From contig NZ_CP151275.1 in NCBI RefSeq assembly GCF_038235435.1, positions 3,534,001 through 3,598,000 of the forward strand: a stretch of 64,000 nt of DNA, written 5' to 3'. Made by a program: the position numbers and the translations under genes. The notes under the pieces were generated by a model. That model was given only the letters and a program-made list of their open reading frames with translations, was not told the DNA's origin and searched no databases. Below are positions 1-9,101 of the stretch, piece after piece (within the stretch, counting starts at the first letter, position 1; each line of letters opens with the position of its first letter). This stretch comes from Niveibacterium sp. SC-1 (GTDB lineage: Bacteria; Pseudomonadota; Gammaproteobacteria; Burkholderiales; Rhodocyclaceae).

Positions 1-708
1 GCTCTCCAGATGCATGACCGGTCGCAGGTCCAGCGAGGCCGCACTTTGCGTCAGCGGCGAGCCGCCGTAGAGCATGATCCCCGGCCGCACCCAGTCGCGC
101 GCCGTCTGTGGGAAGCGCATCAGCGCGGCGGAATTGGCGAGGCTGTGTGGCAGGTCCAGGCCGGCGACCGCGGCGTCGAAGCGTGCCAGTTGCGCATCGA
201 TGCCGTCCGCTTCCTCGGCCCGGGCGAAGTGCATCATCAGGGTGATGTCGCCGACCGCTTCCAGCGTGGAGAGCCGCTCCACCACGCTGCGCGCCATTTC
301 GGCGGGAAAGCCGAGCCGGTTCATGCCGGTGTTGAGCTTGACCGACACGGCGATCGGCCGCGCCGGACGCGCCAGTTCCAGCATCCGGAGCTGGTCCTCG
401 CAGTGCGCGGTGAGCTGCAGATCGAGCGACGCAGCGAGCGCGACATCGGAGGCATCGAAGGCCCCCTCGAGCATCAGCAGCGGCTGCCGGATGCCCAGGT
501 CGCGCAGGCTCTGCGCCTCGGCGAAGTCGAGCATCGCGAAACCGTCTGCCGCGTCGCGCAAGGCTTCGGCCGCAAAGTGCAGGCCATGCCCGTAGGCATT
601 GGCCTTGACCACCGCCCAGGCACGGGCGCCGCCGGCCTGGCGCTTGGCCAGCGCATAGTTGTGTCGCAGGGCCGGAGCGCTCAGGACCGCCCGGATCGGC
701 CTAGGCAT
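1..708 (-). CDS. alr: Alanine racemase, C-terminus cut off by the window start
   Basis: Interconverts L- and D-alanine with pyridoxal phosphate, supplying D-Ala for peptidoglycan in the cytoplasm. About 236 N-terminal codons are present out of roughly 360 usual for the family. The start MPRPIRAVLSAPALRHNYA is followed by VVKANAYGHG, whose Lys binds PLP, and then by the TIM-barrel strands with KLNTGMNRLGF. The ATG at 708 lies inside the last codons of the upstream LysR gene, with an 8-base overlap, so translation may be coupled. The C-terminal domain with the second catalytic Tyr is outside the window. Identification is secure; only the 3' end is missing. Confidence 0.95.
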   Translation of the reverse strand, partial: MPRPIRAVLSAPALRHNYALAKRQAGGARAWAVVKANAYGHGLHFAAEALRDAADGFAMLDFAEAQSLRDLGIRQPLLMLEGAFDASDVALAASLDLQLTAHCEDQLRMLELARPARPIAVSVKLNTGMNRLGFPAEMARSVVERLSTLEAVGDITLMMHFARAEEADGIDAQLARFDAAVAGLDLPHSLANSAALMRFPQTARDWVRPGIMLYGGSPLTQSAASLDLRPVMHLES

Positions 709-1627
709 TGCGTCGTTCCTGCGCCTTTTTCTTCAGATGTTCGGTGGCGAAATCGGCGAAGGTGGATACCACCCGCGAACGGAATTTGTCCTTGGGCAAC
801 AGCACGCTGATGATCTCGAAGAGATTGGGCTCCAGCGGCAAGGACACGAGGCGACCTTCGCGCACGTCGCGCTCGATCGACGCGCGGGCCGCGATCGCGA
901 AGCCCACGCCTTGGCGGACCAGGTGCTTGATCGTGGAGAGGCTGCCCAGCTCGCAGGCGATGTCGAGGTTCTCGTGCGGGAAACCGCCGGCGCGGAAGAA
1001 GGTCTCCGCCAGCTCGCGGATCGCCGCGCCCGGCTCGCGGTCGATGAAGGGCAAACCGACCAGGTCTTCGGGCCGCACCCGCACATGGCGCGACAGCGTG
1101 TGGCCCGGCGGTACGATGGCGAGCATCTCGTCGCGCGCGACTTCGCGGCATTCGAGCGTAGGCTCGTCGCTGATCATCTCGACCAGGCCGACATCCAGCT
1201 CCTTCTCGGCCACGCGTCGCTCCACCCATTCGGAGTTGCCGACGAACACGCGCGGCACGACCTTGGGGTACTCACGCTTGAAGGCATCGAGCAGGGACGG
1301 CAGCCAGCACGAGGCGATCGTGGGCGACAGGCCCACGGTCACCACGCCGTTGGGTTCCTGGGTGAGGCCTGCGACCTCGTCTTCCATCTCGGCGCTGATG
1401 CCGAGGATGCGTTCGGCGTACTCGAGCACGATCTCGCCGGCCGGCGTCAGGGTCACCTTGCCGTAGCCGCGGTCGAGCAGGCGGGTGTTGAAATGCTCTT
1501 CCAGCTGCTTGATCTGGAAGGTCACCGCCGGCTGCGTCATGTAGAGCGCTTCGGCGGCGCGTGTGAAGGACCGGTGCTTGGCGACTGCGAGGAAGACCTG
1601 CAGCCGTCGATCGGCCATCGTTGCCAT
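701..1627 (-). CDS. LysR-family transcriptional regulator
   Basis: Predicted cytoplasmic DNA-binding regulator of 308 aa, a normal LTTR length. An N-terminal winged helix-turn-helix (about residues 5-64, with SFTRAAEALYMTQPAVT) is followed by a two-lobed effector-binding domain of the PBP2 type (about 90-295). The ATG at 1627 was chosen because GGGGAG lies 9 bases upstream and the family N-terminus begins there; the frame stays open upstream to 1825 but without LTTR similarity. The gene ends 8 bases inside alr, so both are probably on one transcript. lplT is divergent across 211 bases. The effector and targets are unknown; LysR proteins usually regulate themselves and the divergent gene. Confidence 0.9.
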   Translation of the reverse strand: MATMADRRLQVFLAVAKHRSFTRAAEALYMTQPAVTFQIKQLEEHFNTRLLDRGYGKVTLTPAGEIVLEYAERILGISAEMEDEVAGLTQEPNGVVTVGLSPTIASCWLPSLLDAFKREYPKVVPRVFVGNSEWVERRVAEKELDVGLVEMISDEPTLECREVARDEMLAIVPPGHTLSRHVRVRPEDLVGLPFIDREPGAAIRELAETFFRAGGFPHENLDIACELGSLSTIKHLVRQGVGFAIAARASIERDVREGRLVSLPLEPNLFEIISVLLPKDKFRSRVVSTFADFATEHLKKKAQERRNA

Positions 1628-1796
1628 GGATTGGTACTCCCCTCGCCCCGGCTGCGCAGCGGGCACGAGCCACGGGCGGATCGTCTTGAAATCGGAGCGT
1701 TGCGGCGGTGCGCCGCAACGGCGTTGGCGACCGATTGAATCATGAATCGCCATGCCCTGCCACCGAGGGCCCGCCAATAGGCCCTTCACCGGCCTG

Positions 1797-1805
1797 TGAT
1801 ATAAA
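1797..1805 (+). promoter_or_regulatory. Extended -10 promoter element for lplT
   Basis: TGaTATAAA sits 33 bases upstream of the lplT ATG. It matches the extended -10 form (TGn before the hexamer). I see no good -35 at 17 bases, which extended -10 promoters can lack. This is a sequence match only. Confidence 0.5.
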
Positions 1806-1838
1806 GCCCGATCCCGCGGGGGCAATAGACACGATTCG

Positions 1839-3089
1839 ATGAAGCAAGGCTTCTACATCATCATGGCGGCGCAGTTCTTTTCCGCGCTCGCCGACAATGC
1901 GCTGCTGATCGCCGCGATCGCGATCCTCCGCGAGATGCAGGCGCCGACCGAGTATGAGCCGCTGCTCAAACTCTTCTTCACGGTCTCCTACGTCCTGCTC
2001 GCTGCCTTCGTCGGCGCCTTCGCCGACTCCATGCCCAAGTGGCGCGTGATGTTCATCAGCAACGGGATCAAGATCCTGGGCTGCGGGATGATGTTCGTCG
2101 GCGTGCATCCGCTGATCGCCTACGCGGTTGTCGGCCTCGGCGCCGCGGCCTATTCGCCGGCCAAGTACGGCATCCTCACCGAACTCTTGCCGCATCGCCT
2201 GCTGGTGGTGGCCAACGGCTGGATCGAAGGTCTCACCGTGGCCGCGATCGTCTTCGGCACGCTGGTGGGTGGCGTACTGATCAATCCGCATTTCATCGAG
2301 ATGCTGCGAGGCTGGCAGTTGCCGGGCGTCCATGATCCAGGCGAGGTCGCGATCGCGATCGTCGGCATCCTGTACCTGATCGCCGCACTGCTGAATCTGA
2401 AGGTGCCGGACACCGGCGTCGACCACAAGCCGCTGCGCAACAATCCGCTCTATCTGCTGCATGAGTTTGCGCACTGCACACGTCTGCTCTGGCGCGACCG
2501 CCTGGGCCAGATCTCGCTCGCGGTGACCACGCTCTTCTGGGGCGCCGGCGCGACGCTGCAGTTCATCGTGATCAAGTGGGCCGAGGTGAACCTGAACCTC
2601 GATCTCTCCAAGGCCTCGATGATCCAGGGCGTGGTGGCGATCGGCGTGGCCATCGGCTCGGTGATGGCCGCGCGGCTCATCACCATGCGTCGCTCGGTCA
2701 GCGTGATCAGCCTGGGTATCGCCATGGGCATCGTGGTCAACGTGATGATCTTCGTGCACGACCTCAAGCTCGCGCTGGTTCTCATGGTCGTGGTGGGCGC
2801 GCTCGCAGGTTTCTTCGTCGTACCAATGAACGCCTTGCTGCAGCATCGCGGCCACATCCTGATGGGCGCCGGTCACTCGATCGCGGTGCAGAACTTCAAC
2901 GAGAACATCTCCATCCTGCTGATGACCGGGCTCTACGCGGTGCTGATCTGGGCCGGTCTCTCGATCCATGTCGTGATCGTGATGTTCGGTCTCTTCGTCG
3001 CCAGCACCATGTACCTGGTCCTGCGGCGCCACAAGGCGAACCAGCGCGAATACGATTCGCTCTGCCTGCTCGATGACGAGCGGCACTAG
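1839..3089 (+). CDS. lplT: Lysophospholipid transporter LplT (MFS)
   Basis: Inner-membrane major-facilitator protein that flips lysophospholipids inward for reacylation. Length is 416 aa with about 12 hydrophobic segments. The N-terminus MKQGFYIIMAAQFFSALADN and the motif YSPAKYGILTELLP are characteristic of LplT proteins. In enterobacteria lplT is followed by the acyltransferase gene aas; here no aas is adjacent and mutL follows after 14 bases. The divergent neighbours are a LysR regulator and alr. Start choice is supported by the conserved N-terminus and the extended -10 element just upstream. Confidence 0.9.
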   Translation: MKQGFYIIMAAQFFSALADNALLIAAIAILREMQAPTEYEPLLKLFFTVSYVLLAAFVGAFADSMPKWRVMFISNGIKILGCGMMFVGVHPLIAYAVVGLGAAAYSPAKYGILTELLPHRLLVVANGWIEGLTVAAIVFGTLVGGVLINPHFIEMLRGWQLPGVHDPGEVAIAIVGILYLIAALLNLKVPDTGVDHKPLRNNPLYLLHEFAHCTRLLWRDRLGQISLAVTTLFWGAGATLQFIVIKWAEVNLNLDLSKASMIQGVVAIGVAIGSVMAARLITMRRSVSVISLGIAMGIVVNVMIFVHDLKLALVLMVVVGALAGFFVVPMNALLQHRGHILMGAGHSIAVQNFNENISILLMTGLYAVLIWAGLSIHVVIVMFGLFVASTMYLVLRRHKANQREYDSLCLLDDERH

Positions 3090-3103
3090 CGCTTAGGTCC
3101 GCG

Positions 3104-4936
3104 ATGCCCGAAATCCGCAAGCTGCCGGAACTGCTGATCAACCAGATCGCAGCCGGCGAAGTCGTCGAACGCCCCGCCTCCGTGCTCAAGGAGCTGCTCG
3201 AGAACTGCCTCGATGCAGGCTCGCGCGCGATCGAAGTCCAGCTCCAGCAAGGTGGAGTGAAACAGATCCGCGTCAGCGACGACGGCTGCGGCATCGCGCA
3301 GGAACAGCTTGCCTTGGCGCTGGAGCGCCACGCCACCAGCAAGATCGCGAGTCTCGACGACCTCGAACGGGTTGCGACCATGGGCTTTCGCGGCGAGGCG
3401 CTGGCGTCCATCGCTTCGGTCGCGCGGGTTTCGCTGACCAGCCGCGCGCAGGGCGCGCCGCACGCCTGGCGCATGATCGCGGGCGACGCCTCGCCCTCAC
3501 CCGCCGCCTTGAACTCGGGCACCGTGGTGGAAGTAGCGGATCTCTATTGGAACGTGCCCGCGCGGCGCAAATTCCTCAAGAGCGAAGGCACCGAGTTCGG
3601 CCATTGCGATGACGCCTTCCGGCGCGTGGCGCTGGCGCATCCGAACGTCGCCTTCCAACTCCAGCACAACGGCCGGGTCAGCCTGCGGCTGTCACCCGGT
3701 GACCTGACAAGGCGCTGCGGCGAGATCCTCGGCGAGGAGTTCATCGCCAATGTGCGCGAAGTCTCGGCCGAGGCCGGCGGCCTGCGCCTTTCCGGCTTCG
3801 CCGCCCTGCCCGCCTACGCCCGCGCCACCCGCGACGCGCAGTATTTCTTCGTCAATGGCCGTTTCGTGCGCGACAAGCTGATCCAGCACGCGCTGCGCGA
3901 GGCCTATGCCGACATCCTGCATGGCGCGCGCTTTCCAGCCTTCGCGCTGTTCCTCGATCTGGATCCCGCTGGTGTGGACGTCAACGTGCATCCGGCCAAG
4001 ACCGAGGTGCGCTTCCGCGAAGCGCGGGGGATCCACCAATTCGTCTTCCATGCGGTGAGCCGCGCACTCGCCGTGCCGATCGGGGCCGCGGCCGCCGTGG
4101 CCGAGCGCGCGCCGAGCTCACCGCAGGCACCCGAGCCCGAGCAATATCGACTCGCCGTGCATGAGACGCGGCCGAACTACGATTTCGAACGCCTGCTCAA
4201 CCCGGCGTCGGGCAGTGGCGGCTGGACGCCGCCGACCTCACTGGTCCCCGGGCTCGGCACGGGTTTTGAGGACAGGCGCAATCTGCAAAGTGTTGCCTCC
4301 GCCGGCCTCGCACTGGCGCCACAGGCCAAGCTGCCGCCGGCAGTCGCGGGCGAGGAAGCTCCGCTGGGCTATGCCGTCGCCCAGCTTCACGGCGTCTATG
4401 TCCTGGCGCAGAACGCGCACGGCCTGATCCTGGTGGACATGCACGCGGCGCACGAACGCATCCTCTACGAGAAGCTCAAGACCGTGCTCGACGGCGCGCC
4501 GAGCACCCAGCGTCTTCTGATTCCCGCGGTGTTTTCGGCAAGCGCCAAGGAAATGGCTTGCGCCGAAACGCAGGTGGAAGTGTTCGATCAGCTGGGCTTC
4601 GAGATCGCGCCAGCCGGCCCGTCCGAACTCGCCGTGCGCAGTGTGCCAACGCTGCTCGCGCGCGCGGACATCGCGACCTTGCTGCGCGCCCTGCTGGCGG
4701 AGTTGCTGGAATATCCCGCCTCCGATGTGATCAGTGCGCGGCGCAACGAGCTGCTCGCCACGCTGGCCTGCCACGGCGCGGTGCGCGCCAATCGCAGCCT
4801 GACGATCCCGGAGATGAACGCGCTCTTGCGCGAGATGGAGGCCACCGAGCGCGCTGACCAGTGCAATCACGGCCGTCCGACCTGGGTCCAACTCTCGATG
4901 AACGAGCTGGACCGGCTTTTCATGCGCGGCCGCTAA
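3104..4936 (+). CDS. mutL: DNA mismatch repair protein MutL
   Basis: MutL couples MutS mismatch recognition to strand incision. The 610-aa protein has an N-terminal GHL ATPase domain with INQIAAGEVVERPASVLKEL, DDGCGI and TMGFRGEALASI, a poorly conserved Pro/Ala linker (about 330-410) and a C-terminal dimerisation domain. Residues 445-456 read DMHAAHERILYE, the DxHA(X)2E(X)4E endonuclease motif with Met for the usual Gln. LACHGAVRA and CNHGRP follow, so this looks like an incision-competent MutL rather than the MutH-dependent E. coli type. Fourteen bases separate it from lplT. The miaA gene, its frequent partner, lies about 1.6 kb downstream. Confidence 0.97.
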   Translation: MPEIRKLPELLINQIAAGEVVERPASVLKELLENCLDAGSRAIEVQLQQGGVKQIRVSDDGCGIAQEQLALALERHATSKIASLDDLERVATMGFRGEALASIASVARVSLTSRAQGAPHAWRMIAGDASPSPAALNSGTVVEVADLYWNVPARRKFLKSEGTEFGHCDDAFRRVALAHPNVAFQLQHNGRVSLRLSPGDLTRRCGEILGEEFIANVREVSAEAGGLRLSGFAALPAYARATRDAQYFFVNGRFVRDKLIQHALREAYADILHGARFPAFALFLDLDPAGVDVNVHPAKTEVRFREARGIHQFVFHAVSRALAVPIGAAAAVAERAPSSPQAPEPEQYRLAVHETRPNYDFERLLNPASGSGGWTPPTSLVPGLGTGFEDRRNLQSVASAGLALAPQAKLPPAVAGEEAPLGYAVAQLHGVYVLAQNAHGLILVDMHAAHERILYEKLKTVLDGAPSTQRLLIPAVFSASAKEMACAETQVEVFDQLGFEIAPAGPSELAVRSVPTLLARADIATLLRALLAELLEYPASDVISARRNELLATLACHGAVRANRSLTIPEMNALLREMEATERADQCNHGRPTWVQLSMNELDRLFMRGR

Positions 4937-4954
4937 GGGCCGCCCGGAAGTCGC

Positions 4955-5512
4955 TCAGGCAGATGGAATTGCAGCGCGCGTACGCGGCTTCTTGTCCGCC
5001 TTCTCCGCTTTTGCGGCCTTCTCGGCTGCAGTGATCCCGGCGACGGTCTCCTGCTGGAGCTTCTGGAGTTCCGGCGCAAGCCGCTGCAGCACTTGTTGCA
5101 CGGCCTGCATCGAGTTCTGCATGACCAGCGGAAGCTTGGCCACCACCGCGCGGCCGGCCGGCGATCGATAGAAATCCAGCATGCCGTCCATCTCCTCCTG
5201 GGTGAACGAACGACGGTAGATATCGATCAGCTGCGGCTCGAAGGCCTCCCAGCGCAGTTCGCGGCGGACCAGCGCGACGACCTTCTCGCGCATCCCGTCG
5301 AGCAGCGCCTGGACTTCCGGCGTGATCGTCTGATCTTTGAGCACGGCCTGCATGGAGCTCTGCATCGCAGCGTCGACCTGCGCTGAAGAGGCTTCCATCA
5401 GGCGGGACGCGTTCGTGAGCTGCAAGAGTTCCTGGATGGACGCATCGCTCGGCTCGGCGGCGAGCGCAGGGACGGCCAAGCACAACGACAGAGCAAGTAC
5501 GAGGGCTTTCAT
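4955..5512 (-). CDS. DUF2059 secreted protein
   Basis: A 185-aa protein with a clear Sec signal peptide (MKALVLALSLCLAVPALAAE), so probably periplasmic. The central part contains the DUF2059 signature around FTQEEMDGMLDFYRSPAGRAV (about residues 105-125). The C-terminus is Lys/Ala-rich (about 160-180). Function is not known for this family; helical, oligomeric periplasmic proteins are typical. It is convergent with mutL (18-base gap) and lies on the same strand as the upstream TraB/GumN gene, about 140 bases away. Confidence 0.85.
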   Translation of the reverse strand: MKALVLALSLCLAVPALAAEPSDASIQELLQLTNASRLMEASSAQVDAAMQSSMQAVLKDQTITPEVQALLDGMREKVVALVRRELRWEAFEPQLIDIYRRSFTQEEMDGMLDFYRSPAGRAVVAKLPLVMQNSMQAVQQVLQRLAPELQKLQQETVAGITAAEKAAKAEKADKKPRTRAAIPSA

Positions 5513-5650
5513 CGGATATCAGGCGGGGAAGAAGGAGCCCGGATGCTCGCACGATGCGGCGTCGGGCTTCGCGCAGAATTGCACATGGCATACGCACCGT
5601 TCGCTGCGGGCCGGTCCGCGACGCTCACGCGCCGGCCCGATCGCGATCTT

Positions 5651-6517
5651 TCAGTCCTCCGTGCCGAGCTGGCGCACACGGTAGCCCTTGCGCGCCAGCA
5701 GCGTCGGGATTGCCGAACGGCCGGCGAGGTGGCCGCTGCCCACCACGACCAGCACCGACTTGCCTTCGCGCGCCAGCTCCGCGATGCGTTCGCTCATTTC
5801 CTCATTGCGGCGATCAAAGATGTCGCGATAGAGCCTCGCATTGCTGGCGTCCATCTGCTCCGACTCCTGTACGACCCGCGCGATCCGGCCGGCATCCCCG
5901 GCCTGCCAGGCCGCAACGGTCTCGCGCAAGGAGCGCTGCAGGCTGCCATCGTCGGCGGCGCGCAGCAGAGCCCGCAGGCCGCCGATGCTCTCGTCCGGAT
6001 CGCCGGCATTGAGTGCCTCGACCTGGCGCTCGACCGTCTCCAGCTCGACCAGCGACTTGCCTTCCTGCTGGGCTCGCTGGATGAAATGCATGTCCACGCC
6101 GTAGCTTGGCGAAAGCCCGATCCGGGTCGCCGCCGACACCGACACCAGCACGCCCGCAACGGTCGGGCTCAGGCGATCCAGCGCCGCGTCGGGAAAACTC
6201 GACGCCGGCACATGGCGGCGCAGGCGCGCCCAGTCCTCGCGGCCGAGCGTTTCGCTGAGCGGCTCGCTGGCGGTCTCACTGAGCGAGGCCATCGTCAGCG
6301 CCATGTCGGGCCGGCTCACGTCCAGTTCGACGGCGAGCACCTGAGCCTTGGCGAAGCGGCTTTCCACGGCCCGCGGGAGCGGGAAGCAACTGGCCTGGCA
6401 AAGATGCACCGAGCCGAACAGCCAGATCGGCGCGCGCGCACCGCTGACTTCCCACAGCAACAAGGGGCTCGCGCGCACAGGCGCTGCCCAAGCCGCACAC
6501 GCCAGCAGCACCAGCAT
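5651..6517 (-). CDS. TraB/GumN family protein, exported
   Basis: Member of the TraB/GumN (PF01963) family of putative metalloprotease-like proteins, 288 aa from the ATG at 6517. The signal peptide MLVLLACAAWAAPVRA is followed by WLFGSVHLCQASCFPLP, the family's N-terminal G-x-x-H motif, and then VELDVSRPD. The C-terminal VVVGSGHLAGRSAIPTLL carries the second conserved GxGHL motif. The frame is open further upstream to 6640, but that would run into miaA and lacks a signal peptide. The gene is divergent from miaA with only 44 bases between starts. Probably periplasmic; substrate unknown. Confidence 0.85.
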   Translation of the reverse strand: MLVLLACAAWAAPVRASPLLLWEVSGARAPIWLFGSVHLCQASCFPLPRAVESRFAKAQVLAVELDVSRPDMALTMASLSETASEPLSETLGREDWARLRRHVPASSFPDAALDRLSPTVAGVLVSVSAATRIGLSPSYGVDMHFIQRAQQEGKSLVELETVERQVEALNAGDPDESIGGLRALLRAADDGSLQRSLRETVAAWQAGDAGRIARVVQESEQMDASNARLYRDIFDRRNEEMSERIAELAREGKSVLVVVGSGHLAGRSAIPTLLARKGYRVRQLGTED

Positions 6518-6561
6518 CCAGCGGGTCTTAGAATCGCGGCTTCCTTGCACTCGTCTCTCCC

Positions 6562-7536
6562 ATGTCCGAGTTTGTGTCACAGCCCTTCGAAGCACTCGTG
6601 CTCGCCGGCCCCACGGCCAGCGGCAAGACCGCCAGCGCACTCGCGCTTGCCGACGATCTGCCGATCGAGATCATCAGTCTCGACTCGGCTCTGGTCTTCC
6701 GCCATATGGATATCGGCACGGCGAAGCCTACTCTGGAGGAACGCGCGACGTGCCCGCATCACCTCATCGATGTCGTGGATCCAACAGAACGCTACTCGGC
6801 CGCGCGTTTCTGCGAGGACGCGACGCGGCTGATCGGTGAGATCCGGGCCCGCGGCAATGTGCCCCTGCTGACCGGCGGCACCATGCTCTACCTCAAGGCC
6901 CTGCATGACGGGCTCTCGGAGCTGCCGGAAGCCGATCCTGCGCTACGCGAAGAGATCGACCGCGAAGCCGCCCTGCGCGGCTGGCCGGCCCTGCATGCCG
7001 AGCTCGCGCGCCTCGACCCGGAGGCCGCGGCACGGCTCAAGCCCAACGACGCCCAGCGAATCCAGCGCGCGCTGGAGATCGTGCGCCTCTCCGGCCGCAG
7101 CCTCGCCGACAATTACGCCCAGCGTGTCGAGCAGCCGCGGCCGAGGCTTTTCATGATCGGGCTGGAGCCGGCGGAGCGCGCCGTCCTGCATGCGCGGATC
7201 GCCCAGCGCTTCGAGCTCATGCTCGCGCAAGGGCTCGTCGAGGAAGTGCGGCAGCTGCGCGAGCGCTTCGCACTTGATCCCGAGTTGCCTTCGATGCGCT
7301 GCGTGGGCTACCGCCAGACCTGGGAGCATCTGGACGGTCTCTACGACCGCGCCGAACTGCGCGACCGCGGCATCTACGCCACGCGCCAGCTCGCCAAACG
7401 CCAGCTCACCTGGCAGCGCAAGTTCGCAGAGGAATGGCCGGACTTCGTGCGAATCGACTGCCTGCGACCGGATCTAGTCGAGGCGGTGCGGGTTCAGGTT
7501 CTGGGCGCGCTGTCGGGCGCGGCTTGGCCCGCCTGA
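6562..7536 (+). CDS. miaA: tRNA dimethylallyltransferase MiaA
   Basis: Transfers a dimethylallyl group to A37 of tRNAs that read UNN codons, the first step to ms2i6A. Length is 324 aa, normal for the family. The P-loop [12 protein letters not shown] (about residues 15-26), [28 protein letters not shown] and [13 protein letters not shown] are all in the expected order. Asp and Ser in ISLDSA replace the more usual ISVDSA. The C-terminal [15 protein letters not shown] and [17 protein letters not shown] are conserved. The last 43 bases overlap tail-to-tail with the ClC gene on the other strand. Confidence 0.97.
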   Translation: MSEFVSQPFEALVLAGPTASGKTASALALADDLPIEIISLDSALVFRHMDIGTAKPTLEERATCPHHLIDVVDPTERYSAARFCEDATRLIGEIRARGNVPLLTGGTMLYLKALHDGLSELPEADPALREEIDREAALRGWPALHAELARLDPEAAARLKPNDAQRIQRALEIVRLSGRSLADNYAQRVEQPRPRLFMIGLEPAERAVLHARIAQRFELMLAQGLVEEVRQLRERFALDPELPSMRCVGYRQTWEHLDGLYDRAELRDRGIYATRQLAKRQLTWQRKFAEEWPDFVRIDCLRPDLVEAVRVQVLGALSGAAWPA

Positions 7537-8984
7537 TCGCCGCTCCCTGAAGCACCCGCATTCTCCTGTTCGTCGGCCGACCAATCGACGGCGGGAGCGG
7601 GCTCCACCGCGGCTTCGGCCAGGCTTGCCGCCGCAGCCTTGCGTTGCGCGAGATAACGCGTGGCAAGCGTGTGATAGAGCGGCGGGCTGAGCAGGCGTGC
7701 CACTGCGGTGCTGATCAGCGCTACCGCCATCAGCGCGATCACCGCACCGTAGCCATCGACCATCTCCATGACGATGATGAAAGATGTGATCGGCGCCTGC
7801 GTCGCGGCGGCCAGGAACCCGGTCATGCACAGGACCAGCAGGAGTCCGCGGGCCTCCGGGTCGGCGAAGATCGGATCGAGCATGTGGCCGATCCCCGCGC
7901 CAATGGACAGCGAAGGCGCGAAGATCCCGCCCGGCAGGCCGGCCAGGTAAGACAGCACCGTGCTGACGAACTTGAAGCCGGAGAAATACCAGGGCAACTG
8001 CCCGCTGCCGTCGAGCAGCATGCGCGTGGGCTCGTAGCCGCTGCCGAAGGTCTGGCCATGATTGACGATGCCGATCACGGCAATCATCAGGCCGCAGGCC
8101 GCGGCGAAGAGCGCTGGACGCGCGAGGCGCAGCTCCGCCAGACGGCCCGTCCAACCCATGGACGCCTGGATCAAAAGCCGGGCGAAGAGTCCCCCGGCAA
8201 GCCCGCAGGTCAGGCCCGACGCCAGCACCGCGATAAGGAAATCCCGCGGCGAGCCTGTCACCAGGATGTGACCAAAGTAGTGGCCGCCACCGAAGAAGAC
8301 CTGCGCCACCACGCCCGCAAGCACGATGGCGGTGATCACCAGGCCGCTCATGCGCGCCTCGACGCCCCGGCTCATTTCCTCGATCGCGAACAGCACCCCC
8401 GCCAAGGGCGTATTGAAGGCCGCGGAGATGCCGGCCGCGCCGCCCGCGACAATCAGGTGTTCGCGACGGATCAGCAACCCGCGCGGCAGGATCCGGTGGA
8501 TCGCCTGCATCAGCGACGCGCCCACCTGCACGGTGGGACCTTCGCGGCCGAGTGAAAAGCCTGCCCCAACGGCTGTGGCGCCGATGAAGATCTTGCCCAC
8601 CGCGATGCGCAGCGAAAGTAGCGCCGGTAGCCGCGGATCGGCCGCCGGCCCCATGTCGGCAATCGCCTGCGGGATGCCGCTGCCCTCTGAACCGGGGAAG
8701 AAGCGTCGGGTCACCCACACCAGCAGCCCGCCCGCCGCCGGCATGTAGAGGAGCGGCAGCCACCAGTGATCCCGGCTGAAACCCGCGAGACCATGGGCGA
8801 GGAAGTCGACGAGACGGGCAAAACCGACGGCAACCAGACCGACCGCGACGGCGCCTGCCCAGACCGCAGCGCGTCCCAGCCAGATCCGCCAGTAGGCCGC
8901 ACGACGACGACGCACCAGGCGCGCAAACTCGGCCCGCTGTCGCAGGCGCGACCCCCAATGCCACGGACCGCGTCGCATCTTCAT
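7494..8984 (-). CDS. ClC-type H+/Cl- antiporter
   Basis: A 496-aa inner-membrane protein of the voltage-gated chloride channel superfamily. Selectivity-filter motifs are in order: [14 protein letters not shown] with the gating Glu, and [18 protein letters not shown] carries the internal proton-pathway Glu, and a Tyr sits in SPPLYHTL near the end. The presence of both glutamates predicts a 2Cl-/1H+ antiporter rather than a channel. An N-terminal Arg-rich segment (about 25 aa) precedes the first helix, and the C-terminus is a short acidic/Ala-rich tail with no CBS domains. Its 3' end overlaps miaA by 43 bases. Confidence 0.92.
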   Translation of the reverse strand: MKMRRGPWHWGSRLRQRAEFARLVRRRRAAYWRIWLGRAAVWAGAVAVGLVAVGFARLVDFLAHGLAGFSRDHWWLPLLYMPAAGGLLVWVTRRFFPGSEGSGIPQAIADMGPAADPRLPALLSLRIAVGKIFIGATAVGAGFSLGREGPTVQVGASLMQAIHRILPRGLLIRREHLIVAGGAAGISAAFNTPLAGVLFAIEEMSRGVEARMSGLVITAIVLAGVVAQVFFGGGHYFGHILVTGSPRDFLIAVLASGLTCGLAGGLFARLLIQASMGWTGRLAELRLARPALFAAACGLMIAVIGIVNHGQTFGSGYEPTRMLLDGSGQLPWYFSGFKFVSTVLSYLAGLPGGIFAPSLSIGAGIGHMLDPIFADPEARGLLLVLCMTGFLAAATQAPITSFIIVMEMVDGYGAVIALMAVALISTAVARLLSPPLYHTLATRYLAQRKAAAASLAEAAVEPAPAVDWSADEQENAGASGSGDQAGQAAPDSAPRT

Positions 8985-9101
8985 GGCGTGAGCCCCTGTC
9001 GAAGGAAGGTCATCGCAGCAGGTCGCACTCGCGTGACCGGGCTAACACAAAGACAAACTCCCGCACTCAAGGCCATCGTCGTGGGGTCCGAAAATACAGG
9101 T

